The notes beneath the pieces were generated by a model that made no database searches, was not told the origin of the DNA, and saw only the letters and a program-made list of their open reading frames with translations. A DNA stretch of 57,982 nucleotides from an uncultured Bacteroides sp. Lineage in GTDB: Bacteria > Bacteroidota > Bacteroidia > Bacteroidales > Bacteroidaceae. The position numbers were made by a program, and so were the translations under genes. The first letter of the stretch is position 1. Every line of letters begins with the position of its first letter. Where the stretch lies: the NCBI GenBank assembly GCA_944321495.1, contig CALULP010000020.1, positions 1-57,982 on the forward strand. The letters run 5' to 3'. Below, piece after piece: positions 50,491-57,982 of this stretch.

Positions 50491-51585
50491 CTATTTGTTG
50501 GGCATTAGGTCAATTTTCAAAATACAGGGATTTATGTCTTCACCTTTCTCCGGAAACAATAGCATCGTTGTAGCTTCGTCAATCAGACAATAAAATGTGT
50601 CGTTCTTTACAAAAGCGGGCCATACATATATCGTCGCATCGTTTATTTGTATCGGGAAGCCTATCTTATCTGCCGGAGAATGGGCAATGTTGCGGTAACA
50701 CAATTTCCCGGCAGTAATATCCCAGATATCAGAATAAATGCAATTGTCATAATAGAATCGGAGGAAACAATACCTTGTGGAAAAACAAAACGATTCACCC
50801 CAAATGTACTGGTTGCGTTCTTGCTTTTTTCTTATGTCATACAGCACGTCGGTCGGGGCTGTTAACTTACCCTTATTAATGCAGAATAAGGGATGTAGCC
50901 CGCCTTCTTTCTTTACACGGAATATGGTGTCATTTTCATAAATATGCACCTCGTTGTTGGACTTATAAAATGTTCTCAATACTTGATAATTATTTCCCGG
51001 ATTTTCTGTTTGCCTCATTCTCCCCCAAATTCTTTTCCCGTCTTTGTCATAGATGGATAAGTCATACGGAACGGTGTCATTGGGTGTATTGTAAACCACC
51101 CAGTTTCCGTTTCCAAGGCTTAGCATTCCCTCGGTGGAAGCCCACGAGGCAGCTTGGGCAAAACTTCCGTTTTCTATGGAATACGTGAGCAGTCTGCAAG
51201 ATGGATAATCAAAAACATGTATCTGTTTTGCTTCCCAGTCTACGCTGGCGTCGAAAATGTTGTAATATTGCTGCGGTCCTTCGCCCCGTTGGTTTATGGA
51301 TGACAAGTAATTTCCCTTGCTGTCAAACACATATACGGTTCCGATGTCTTTCAAAACAATGCGTCCCAAAGAATCATCAATTAACGTACAAGATTCACCC
51401 AGTATGGAGTGTTCAGTCAGTTCCAGCGGAATAAGCGACACGACCTGCACGTCTGTCTGTTTCATACCCTGATAATTCCTGTTTGGCGCGTCAGACAACC
51501 GGAGTGTCGCAACTCCTTCTTCAACATGCGGAGAATCACTGCATGAGTATAACATCAGCAGGATAAATAATATGCAAATCCCCAT
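50491..51585 (-). CDS. 6-bladed beta-propeller lipoprotein
   Basis: The 364-residue protein has an N-terminal lipoprotein signal (LLMLYSC, Cys15). Propeller blades of the Bacteroides 6-bladed family follow: GRIVLKDIGTVYVFDSKGNYLSSINQRGEGPQQY and KQIHVFDYPSCRLLTYS. RGEGPxxY is the typical blade-1 motif. The protein probably faces the periplasm or cell surface. Its role is unknown; relatives are regularly found with NVEALA peptides. It lies 24 bases after the DUF4221 gene start unit on the same strand. Confidence 0.82.
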   Translation of the reverse strand: MGICILFILLMLYSCSDSPHVEEGVATLRLSDAPNRNYQGMKQTDVQVVSLIPLELTEHSILGESCTLIDDSLGRIVLKDIGTVYVFDSKGNYLSSINQRGEGPQQYYNIFDASVDWEAKQIHVFDYPSCRLLTYSIENGSFAQAASWASTEGMLSLGNGNWVVYNTPNDTVPYDLSIYDKDGKRIWGRMRQTENPGNNYQVLRTFYKSNNEVHIYENDTIFRVKKEGGLHPLFCINKGKLTAPTDVLYDIRKKQERNQYIWGESFCFSTRYCFLRFYYDNCIYSDIWDITAGKLCYRNIAHSPADKIGFPIQINDATIYVWPAFVKNDTFYCLIDEATTMLLFPEKGEDINPCILKIDLMPNK

Positions 51586-51608
51586 CTTCTTTTATCTTTT
51601 GTTCAAAT

Positions 51609-52754
51609 TCACCTGGTTCGTTCAATCTTGAATAGTTCAAAGGTCATGTAATCGTCCGATTGATTACCTAACCCTACCTGATAATCCCGGCTGATGTACA
51701 ATCCGTCTTTGTGTACAAAGAACACGAAAGAATTGTATATATCCTCCGGAAATAGGGTTTCGCCTATAATCTGAAAATCCTTATCTAAAATAATCACCGA
51801 GAACTTTTTCCTTCCATAAACCGCCTTTCCCCACCAATTGATATCCCGTTCTAAAGACACAGCCGGATAGGCAAAACGGTAATAGACTTCCCGATAGGGA
51901 TCGTATATCAAATCGCCGTAACGGGGTAACTCTAAATACAGTTGTGGCCCTCGCTCATTGTCGGGAACTTTGTCTGTGGCATCGTTGATATAGCGACTTC
52001 TGACCGGCACCTTTTGCACATCAGAATGGTCTTCGGAAGTAACTAAAATATGGTCGCTTACGTAAAATGAATAAATGAAATGACTTCCGTCAAAAATCCG
52101 ACTGAACTGTGTATTTCCGGCTTCTTGCTCCTTTTTAGTCAAAATATTATAGGTCAGTGGCAGTGCTTCATTGCGATGGTTTATGGTGTCTATTGCCACT
52201 GTAACAGGTGTTTTCTCCACATCGTGAAAACGGGCCACAGCTTGTTGGGTGATGTAGAACTTGTTTTTTATAATGACAGGTGCCACATAGGGATGGGATG
52301 CCGGGGCATAAGAGGGAAGAACAGTATATCCGTCGTCCGTCTTCCCGTAAGGTATTTTCTGAAGTACCTGTCCGGTTGTGTCCACTTTTATTAATCCGTT
52401 ATGTGCGTAAGAAGATACGTAAATGTTATCGAAATCCTTGATATAATAACCCGATACCTGTGCCACGCCGTTAGGACCTTCCGCATCCAAGTCTATTTTG
52501 TGTAAGAAGCGTTCCGTGCGCCAGTCATAAAAATACAGTTGATTGGTACGATAGTTCAAAAACGAAAGATATTCTTTCCCCGATTTGTCACAGAATGTAT
52601 ATAGGTAGAACGCATTATACTTTACTTCGCTGTCTATTTCAAACGATTTCACAACGCCTGTTGCTTTTATAGCATAGTCATCCTTCGCTTGTTGTTTCCC
52701 TCCTGAACAAGCGGCAAGTAAAGCTATGAAACAAACTAAAGATATTCTTTTCAT
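51609..52754 (-). CDS. DUF4221-family lipoprotein, full length
   Basis: The 381-residue protein has a lipoprotein signal (FIALLAAC, Cys16, then SGGKQ). Blades such as YLSFLNYRTNQLYFYDWRTERF, DNIYVSSYAHNGLIKVDTTGQ and GDLIYDPYREVYYRFAYP give a beta-propeller outline. Function is unknown. It is the second gene of this kind in the cluster and serves as a full-length reference for the truncated copy at 49.6-50.4 kb. Confidence 0.82.
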   Translation of the reverse strand: MKRISLVCFIALLAACSGGKQQAKDDYAIKATGVVKSFEIDSEVKYNAFYLYTFCDKSGKEYLSFLNYRTNQLYFYDWRTERFLHKIDLDAEGPNGVAQVSGYYIKDFDNIYVSSYAHNGLIKVDTTGQVLQKIPYGKTDDGYTVLPSYAPASHPYVAPVIIKNKFYITQQAVARFHDVEKTPVTVAIDTINHRNEALPLTYNILTKKEQEAGNTQFSRIFDGSHFIYSFYVSDHILVTSEDHSDVQKVPVRSRYINDATDKVPDNERGPQLYLELPRYGDLIYDPYREVYYRFAYPAVSLERDINWWGKAVYGRKKFSVIILDKDFQIIGETLFPEDIYNSFVFFVHKDGLYISRDYQVGLGNQSDDYMTFELFKIERTR

Positions 52755-52930
52755 GGTTTACTATGTTTCAAATTTAGCATTTAATCTTTCGCGCGAAGTT
52801 CAAGAAAATAGGGAATAATTCCCAATAATACACCTTACAAAATCTTACATTCTACCAAAAGTGTCAATTATCAAACCTTTTTTGGGAGCGTTTCTGTCCT
52901 TTCAAGATAAAGATGAGTCAAAATAGGTTC

Positions 52931-53983
52931 TTATTTTTCATTCAAGTCATATTCCAATATACACCCTTCCGGAGCATACCCGATACCGTAAATTTTATTT
53001 GACTCACTATCATATTTTGCAGAAAGCATATTTTGTTCCAATATGAAATGTTTCACCGGATTCCCATCCCAATCATAAACCAACATGTGCTGACAATGGA
53101 ATGCAGAAGAACCAGCTGTTTCACGAACCTTGCCGGAATATAGCGCATAAATCAAGTCATTACTACATGAAATGTCACAAAAACCGACCTTGCCTTCTTT
53201 CCTATAAGCAATCTGTCCATTTGCTCCTTTCACAACGTCGGCAGGGAAGTATCTTTTTTGAACGATTTCTGCAAGACTATCTTCCGAATATTCAGCAATT
53301 GCCAACACCCCCGCTTTCTGAGTGGCGAATGCTATTTTGTTTCCATCGGGCTTGGCAGCCATTAATGTACTCATGTAAATTATAGATTGATCTGTCGAAG
53401 TAAGGTGATCCAATACTGAAAATTCAGGAAAGTCCAATGTGGCAATCTGAATACCTTTGGCATTGGAATACTTTATCCAGCCCTCTTGAAACACTCCGGA
53501 TTCCACGATGCCTTTGCTTGTATTCAACACCAAGGAAGGCCTGTCTTCAGTTGATAGAGTAAAAACAATTTCTGATGTAATCACACTGTCATTAAAGGAT
53601 AATTTATGCAATTGTTTTTTTACAATATCATATACAAATGGAACCGAATCTACGACCTGTAAACTGCTGATCAAAATAAATTCTTCCGGTCCGTTTCCTC
53701 TATGAAATCCCTTATATACGGCACTTTCTTTTGCATTAATTGCCTTAATCAAATAATCATCAGACTGGTCTTGGATGATGTATTTGTCGTCAAACTTTAC
53801 AATATTTCCTGGTTTATATATTCCATACTGTTCCAGTTCTATACGATTTATCACGGGCAAATGAGTCGGTTCAATAAACGAAAAATCAGATAATGGATCT
53901 GATGCCGTTTCATTAAAAATACATGAAGAATAGGATATGCTGCATAGGATTGCAGCAGATAACAATTTAAAAATTAATTTCAT
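52931..53983 (-). CDS. BF3164-family / TolB-like propeller lipoprotein
   Basis: The 350-residue protein has a signal peptide with a probable lipid Cys near residue 21 (SISYSSC). GNIVKFDDKYIIQDQSDDYLIKAI, VYKGFHRGNGPEEFI (the family's GNGPxEF motif), VPFVYDIVKKQLHKLSF and VYDWDGNPVKHFIL are typical of the family. The role is unknown. It is AT-rich and lies 87 bases downstream of the first NVEALA gene on the same strand. Confidence 0.8.
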   Translation of the reverse strand: MKLIFKLLSAAILCSISYSSCIFNETASDPLSDFSFIEPTHLPVINRIELEQYGIYKPGNIVKFDDKYIIQDQSDDYLIKAINAKESAVYKGFHRGNGPEEFILISSLQVVDSVPFVYDIVKKQLHKLSFNDSVITSEIVFTLSTEDRPSLVLNTSKGIVESGVFQEGWIKYSNAKGIQIATLDFPEFSVLDHLTSTDQSIIYMSTLMAAKPDGNKIAFATQKAGVLAIAEYSEDSLAEIVQKRYFPADVVKGANGQIAYRKEGKVGFCDISCSNDLIYALYSGKVRETAGSSAFHCQHMLVYDWDGNPVKHFILEQNMLSAKYDSESNKIYGIGYAPEGCILEYDLNEK

Positions 53984-54070
53984 AGTTTAAATTGTAGAAA
54001 CGGATGTACCAAGATGGAAATTTTACAACTATTGCCTTGGTACATCCTTTTTTAAAGAAAATAGCAATTA

Positions 54071-54304
54071 TCAATCTACATAGGGTTCGCCATCCACCCA
54101 AATATCTCCTCCATAAATGCACCAACAATTTATGCAGGTTTCTCGACAGGGGGTGCCTATAATAACTTCTCCTTGTGCTAAAGCTTCCACATTAGCCAAA
54201 GCGATGTCCGACAAAGTATTTTCTGTCTGATAGGCATAAATGCCATAACCTGTTATGGCTGCAAGTGCGGCAACCATAGAAATTTTGAGAATTGATTTTT
54301 TCAT
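54071..54304 (-). CDS. NVEALA-family small secreted peptide 1
   Basis: The 77-residue protein has a hydrophobic N-terminal helix (SMVAALAAITGYGIYAY) then the diagnostic ALANVEALAQGE. The 30-residue tail carries four Cys (CRETCINCWC). The conserved NVEALA segment just before a variable Cys-rich tail looks like a leader/processing site. Members are predicted exported; the mature function is unknown. Confidence 0.85.
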   Translation of the reverse strand: MKKSILKISMVAALAAITGYGIYAYQTENTLSDIALANVEALAQGEVIIGTPCRETCINCWCIYGGDIWVDGEPYVD

Positions 54305-54444
54305 TTTTTTGAATTTTAGTGGATTAAAAAAGTTCGTTTTTCCGTATTTATCCTTTCAACGGACAGGCAATCGCATTGCCTCTCTTTGTCGCATGCTGAT
54401 TTCCTTCTATTTCTCCTTTCTTTAATCATTGTCATGCCATTTTA

Positions 54445-54675
54445 TCAGTCTGAAAATCTCCAACCGGTAATAACATACTTTACTTTTATATGTTGCGCCG
54501 GACAATCCACGCAACCACTGCCGTAGCAGACACTTGGAGCATCGCTTTCATCAGAAGCCAAAGCTTCTATGTTTTGCAAAAGGATGCTTTTGCCTTGTTC
54601 CTTTTCAAAGATGGAGTTGCATACTCCACCTATACCCATAAGTCCTAAGATTAGATAAATAAACTTTCTTTTCAT
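54445..54675 (-). CDS. NVEALA-family small secreted peptide 2
   Basis: The 76-residue protein has an N-terminal hydrophobic helix (FIYLILGLMGIGGVC), then LLQNIEALASDE, a variant of the NVEALA motif. The tail has three Cys (CYGSGCVDC) and ends VITGWRFSD. It resembles peptide 1 in layout but not in tail sequence. A weak AGGCAAT/ATTGCCT hairpin (54365-54381) lies between the two genes. Confidence 0.8.
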   Translation of the reverse strand: MKRKFIYLILGLMGIGGVCNSIFEKEQGKSILLQNIEALASDESDAPSVCYGSGCVDCPAQHIKVKYVITGWRFSD

Positions 54676-54774
54676 GTGTGTCTGAATTTTAATTTGCCCG
54701 TAAATTTACCGAGTGTTGGATTTCGGGCAAAAATAAAACTCAGACATTTTCAGACATAAATATAATCAGCTGAT

Positions 54775-55899
54775 TTATAGTTCTCTATTTAGGGCGCGCA
54801 TGTCTTCGGTATCTTCAGGCTGTGATAATTGGTAGATACCTTTCCCTATATTTTTGATGGTGGCAGAGGTCACTTTCTTCAGACTGTTCCGTAACCTTTG
54901 CAACAATCTGTGGAATTTTGCGGAATTTCCTGCGACACCCCATATTGAATCTATCACTTCATCCATGGAAACCTGATGGGATTCGCTTTTCAGGAAAGCG
55001 GTTAGCAGCAGTATTTCTTGAGGAGATAAGAGGACCGTACAATGGTTTGCACCGTGCAGTTCACCTTTGGTCGCGTCAAAATACGTACCGTCCCGGAACT
55101 TGTATTCGGTAATTTTATCTTGAGGGTTATTTATTTCCTGAATGCTGTTTTCAACAGGAATGCGTTCTTTTATACCTTCTCCTGCCATTACCGGTTGAAG
55201 ATGTATTCTTTTTATGTCATCATAAAACACACTGAGGAGGACGCAAAGTGCCCATGGCAGGAGTACAATGAAGCATTCTTTGCCGCCCAAGGCAGCCCAC
55301 CACTGTGGGTAAGCAATGTATGCGGTTAATTCCGTTTCGCAACGATGGCCCAGATAGATGGAAATCAGGCTGTCCGCTATCACTTTTCCTTTTGAATAGA
55401 CTGTATCTGTGTGTTCTGCCAAGTCGGTTACTGCACAGCGGACATTGGTCTGGACTTTAATGTCCTGATGAAGCAAAAGGCTGTCCCAGCATCTGTTTAA
55501 AGCGTCCGCCGGAATAGGATGTTCCTCCAACAGCAGGCTTAAGATAATTCTTTTCTCCCAGTTCGTAACGTAGCTGTTCTGGAATTTATGCAAAGGGATG
55601 AAATATTCCCGTTCTCCGTATTGGCTTTTCCATCGGACATATTCCGGATAGGGGTCTTTTAACGTTGAATTTTCGGGAAAGTGAACAGGCGTAAACTGAA
55701 TTGGGGTATCATTTATTTGATTTACTTCTATATCCACAGCTTCCCTAAATGTCCTTTGTGCCACATCGTTCCACTTCGTTTGGGCCCGAATGTAAGTCTG
55801 GTTTAAATCGTATAGATAGTACACTGTAAATACAGCACTGATGCACACTAAAATGCCAAGGATGATGTTTTTCATTACTTTTCCGACTAATACTTCCAC
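54775..55899 (-). CDS. Membrane-bound one-component regulator with C-terminal winged helix
   Basis: The 374-residue protein has a first membrane span (MKNIILGILVCISAVFTVYY, about 9-28), a periplasmic domain of about 170 residues, and a second span (CFIVLLPWALCVLLSVFY, about 208-226). A cytoplasmic OmpR/PhoB-type winged helix follows (TVLLSPQEILLLTAFL, VSMDEVIDSIWG, KFHRLLQRLRNSL, IKNIGKGIYQL, about 270-362). It is a ToxR/CadC-like design but with the DNA-binding domain at the C-terminus. A start at 55875 (MKNIIL) is also possible. It lies just upstream of the NVEALA genes and probably controls them. Confidence 0.8.
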   Translation of the reverse strand: MEVLVGKVMKNIILGILVCISAVFTVYYLYDLNQTYIRAQTKWNDVAQRTFREAVDIEVNQINDTPIQFTPVHFPENSTLKDPYPEYVRWKSQYGEREYFIPLHKFQNSYVTNWEKRIILSLLLEEHPIPADALNRCWDSLLLHQDIKVQTNVRCAVTDLAEHTDTVYSKGKVIADSLISIYLGHRCETELTAYIAYPQWWAALGGKECFIVLLPWALCVLLSVFYDDIKRIHLQPVMAGEGIKERIPVENSIQEINNPQDKITEYKFRDGTYFDATKGELHGANHCTVLLSPQEILLLTAFLKSESHQVSMDEVIDSIWGVAGNSAKFHRLLQRLRNSLKKVTSATIKNIGKGIYQLSQPEDTEDMRALNREL

Positions 55900-55978
55900 A
55901 AATCTACAGAAAAATCTGTTATCTCCTCCGATTTAAGTGAAAAGGATGCTTCATCGCCAGGGAAAGACGGCTTCCCCA

Positions 55979-56011
55979 TTATTGGCCATTGCCTGATTTT
56001 CCGTATCTTTG
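55979..56011 (+). promoter_or_regulatory. argS promoter
   Basis: ATTG (about 55981-55984), 19 bases, TATCTTTG (56004-56011). It ends 25 bases before the chosen ATG and overlaps the region that a longer open frame would translate. Confidence 0.7.
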
Positions 56012-56035
56012 CCCCGGGAAAATACAGTAAACATC

Positions 56036-57832
56036 ATGGATATAGAACAAAAACTGGTAACAGCCGTCATCAACGGGCTGAAAGCGCTTTACGGGCAGGA
56101 CGTGCCTGCCGCCCAAGTGCAGTTGCAGAAAACTAAAAAAGAGTTTGAAGGACACCTGACGCTGGTGGTCTTCCCCTTCCTGCGCATGTCGCGGAAAGGA
56201 CCCGAGCAGACCGCGCAGGAGATAGGCGAATACCTGAAAGCCAACGAACCGGAGGTAGTAGCAGCCTTCAACGTCATCAAGGGCTTCCTGAACCTGACCA
56301 TCGCCTCTTCGGCATGGATTGAATTGCTCAACGGCATTCACGCCGATGCCCGCTACGGGCTGACGGATGCCGCGCCGGACGCCCCGCTGGTGATGATAGA
56401 GTACTCCTCGCCCAACACCAACAAACCCCTCCACCTGGGGCACGTGCGCAACAACCTGCTGGGCAATGCCCTGGCCAAGATTATTGCCGCCAACGGCAAC
56501 CGCGTAGTAAAGACCAACATCGTGAACGACCGCGGCATACACATCTGCAAGTCCATGCTGGCCTGGCTGAAGTACGGTAACGGCGAGACGCCGGAGTCGT
56601 CCGGCAAGAAGGGCGACCACTTGATTGGCGACTACTATGTGGCTTTCGACAAGCACTACAAGGCGGAAGTTGCCGGGCTGATGGAGAAAGGCATGACGAA
56701 GGAAGAAGCCGAAGCCGCTTCTCCCTTGATGAAAGAAGCCCGCGAAATGCTGGTGAAGTGGGAGGCCGGCGACCCCGAAGTACGCGCCCTGTGGAAGAAG
56801 ATGAACGACTGGGTCTATGCCGGGTTTGACGAAACCTACAAGATGATGGGCGTCAGCTTCGACAAGATATACTACGAGTCCAACACCTATCTCGAAGGCA
56901 AAAAGAAAGTGCTTGAAGGCTTGGAAAAAGGCATCTTCTACCGCAAGGAGGACGGCTCCGTGTGGGCAGACCTCACCGGCGAAGGGCTTGACCACAAACT
57001 GTTGCTCCGCTCCGACGGCACGTCGGTCTACATGACGCAGGACATCGGCACTGCCGAGCAACGTTTTGCCGACTATCCCATCGACAAGATGATTTACGTG
57101 GTGGGCAACGAGCAGAACTACCACTTCCAGGTGCTCAGCATCCTGCTGGACAAGTTAGGGTTTGAGTGGGGCAAGAGCCTGGTACACTTCTCCTACGGCA
57201 TGGTGGAACTGCCCGAGGGCAAGATGAAAAGCCGCGAGGGTACCGTGGTCGATGCCGACGACCTCATGGCCGAGATGATAGAAACCGCCAAGGAAACCAG
57301 TGGCGAACTGGGCAAACTGGACGGGCTGACACAGGCCGAAGCCGACGACATTGCCCGCATCGTGGGCCTGGGTGCCTTGAAGTATTTCATCCTCAAGGTC
57401 GATGCCCGCAAAAACATGACGTTCAACCCCAAGGAGTCCATCGACTTCAACGGCAATACGGGGCCTTTCATCCAATACACCTACGCCCGCATCCAGTCCG
57501 TGCTGCGCAAGGCAGGGGAGGCCGGCATTGTGCTGCCCGCCCAGTTGCCTACCGGCATCGAATTGAGTACGAAAGAGGAAGGCCTGATCCAGATGCTGGC
57601 AGACTTTGCCGCTGTGGTGAAGCAGGCAGGCACCGACTACAGCCCCTCTGTGATAGCCAACTACACGTATGACTTGGTGAAAGAGTACAACCAGTTCTAC
57701 CATGACTACAGCATCTTGCGCGAGGCCGATGAGGCTGTCAAGGTGTTCCGCCTGGTACTGTCGGAGAACGTGGGCAAGATTGTGCGCCTGGGCATGGGCT
57801 TGCTGGGTATAGAAGTGCCGGACAGAATGTAA
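56036..57832 (+). CDS. argS: Arginyl-tRNA synthetase
   Basis: The 598-residue class I synthetase charges tRNA-Arg. The N-terminal Add-1 domain leads to the HIGH-type motif HLGH in SPNTNKPLHLGHVRNN. The KMSKS region reads GKMKSREGTVVDADDL, and the C-terminal anticodon-binding DALR domain ends LLGIEVPDRM. I chose ATG 56036 (MDIEQKLVTAV) because an upstream frame would start inside the -7 box. The sequence is complete. Confidence 0.97.
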   Translation: MDIEQKLVTAVINGLKALYGQDVPAAQVQLQKTKKEFEGHLTLVVFPFLRMSRKGPEQTAQEIGEYLKANEPEVVAAFNVIKGFLNLTIASSAWIELLNGIHADARYGLTDAAPDAPLVMIEYSSPNTNKPLHLGHVRNNLLGNALAKIIAANGNRVVKTNIVNDRGIHICKSMLAWLKYGNGETPESSGKKGDHLIGDYYVAFDKHYKAEVAGLMEKGMTKEEAEAASPLMKEAREMLVKWEAGDPEVRALWKKMNDWVYAGFDETYKMMGVSFDKIYYESNTYLEGKKKVLEGLEKGIFYRKEDGSVWADLTGEGLDHKLLLRSDGTSVYMTQDIGTAEQRFADYPIDKMIYVVGNEQNYHFQVLSILLDKLGFEWGKSLVHFSYGMVELPEGKMKSREGTVVDADDLMAEMIETAKETSGELGKLDGLTQAEADDIARIVGLGALKYFILKVDARKNMTFNPKESIDFNGNTGPFIQYTYARIQSVLRKAGEAGIVLPAQLPTGIELSTKEEGLIQMLADFAAVVKQAGTDYSPSVIANYTYDLVKEYNQFYHDYSILREADEAVKVFRLVLSENVGKIVRLGMGLLGIEVPDRM

Positions 57833-57861
57833 TTGCAGCAGGCGTTTGAATCCATAAAAGA

Positions 57862-57895
57862 GGGTGTATCAAATTGCAATGTATTTGATGCACCC
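57862..57895. terminator. Palindrome after argS, GGGTGCATCA type
   Basis: GGGTGTATCAAAT pairs with ATTTGATGCACCC with one G-T pair around an 8-base loop. TTCTTTTC follows, so it can terminate argS. The core resembles the element at 8998-9030. Confidence 0.75.
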
Positions 57896-57901
57896 TTCTT
57901 T

Positions 57902-57982
57902 TCATTGTGTGAGGTCTGGAAATACTTCAAGCAGCCATGTTTTGAGAGTTTCCCTCATTTTTTTGATTTTTCGCATATAAAA
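57902..57982 (-). CDS. C-terminal end of an unidentified gene, possibly a transposase
   Basis: A minus-strand frame enters from the right edge and ends at TGA 57902-57904, giving FYMRKIKKM and RETLKTWLLEVFPDLTQ. The basic, aromatic tail next to a palindrome is reminiscent of IS transposase C-termini, but 26 residues are not enough to classify it. Confidence 0.35.
   Translation of the reverse strand, partial: FYMRKIKKMRETLKTWLLEVFPDLTQ

Overview
The window looks like a chromosome segment from a gut member of the Bacteroidaceae (Bacteroides or a close relative). The evidence is a trpBEGDCFA operon order, many promoters of the Bacteroidetes sigma type (TTTG, 19 bases, TAnnTTTG), a hybrid two-component regulator beside sulfatases, NVEALA-type small proteins with 6-bladed propeller lipoproteins, and a fused SecDF. 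I cannot name the species.

Layout. 1-3.6 kb is an AT-rich, decaying accessory patch. It holds the tail of one gene, two or three small genes with a frameshift, a frameshifted IS982-family transposase remnant, a CoiA-like nuclease with an internally duplicated architecture, and a small secreted protein. It abuts the 3' end of a tRNA-Met gene. 3.9-9.7 kb carries, all on the minus strand, a DPP7-type S46 peptidase, a flippase, a four-helix-bundle (S23/IVS family) gene, ruvB and a type II toxin-antitoxin pair whose toxin is frameshifted. 9.9-17.0 kb is the complete trp operon, transcribed leftward from a promoter near 16.9 kb. It is preceded by an unannotated 20-residue leader peptide with two adjacent Trp codons and a strong terminator, that is, a transcription attenuator. 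17.0-23.4 kb has an M16 lipoprotein peptidase, prfB, a 44-residue membrane protein, a CYTH protein and a DUF4010/MgtC-like membrane protein.

23.5-38.0 kb is a sulfatase utilisation locus. An anaerobic sulfatase-maturating radical SAM enzyme and a hybrid two-component regulator are transcribed leftward. A TonB-dependent-receptor-like barrel and three sulfatases run rightward as one unit, and a fourth sulfatase has its own promoter. All four sulfatases have the serine-type active-site motif, which fits the adjacent maturase. The barrel gene has an in-frame amber codon directly after the signal peptide. Both rightward promoters share a TGCA-rGA-type element and a TACCTTTG box. 38.2-49.5 kb is mostly housekeeping: a WG-repeat protein, korBA, tRNA-Arg(CCT), secDF, an EEP-family membrane protein, two rhomboids and an HU protein. 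49.6-55.9 kb is a cluster of propeller lipoproteins (one truncated), two NVEALA peptides and a membrane-bound winged-helix regulator. argS follows, then the C-terminal end of a gene running off the window.

The most striking unexplained structure is a family of hairpins built from degenerate TTAGTGA heptamers. Two copies (trpE-trpG and M16-trpL) have short loops. In the third (ruvB-flippase) the two arms are separated by exactly one gene, the four-helix-bundle gene. That architecture recalls rRNA intervening sequences and suggests a mobile hairpin element with full and empty forms.
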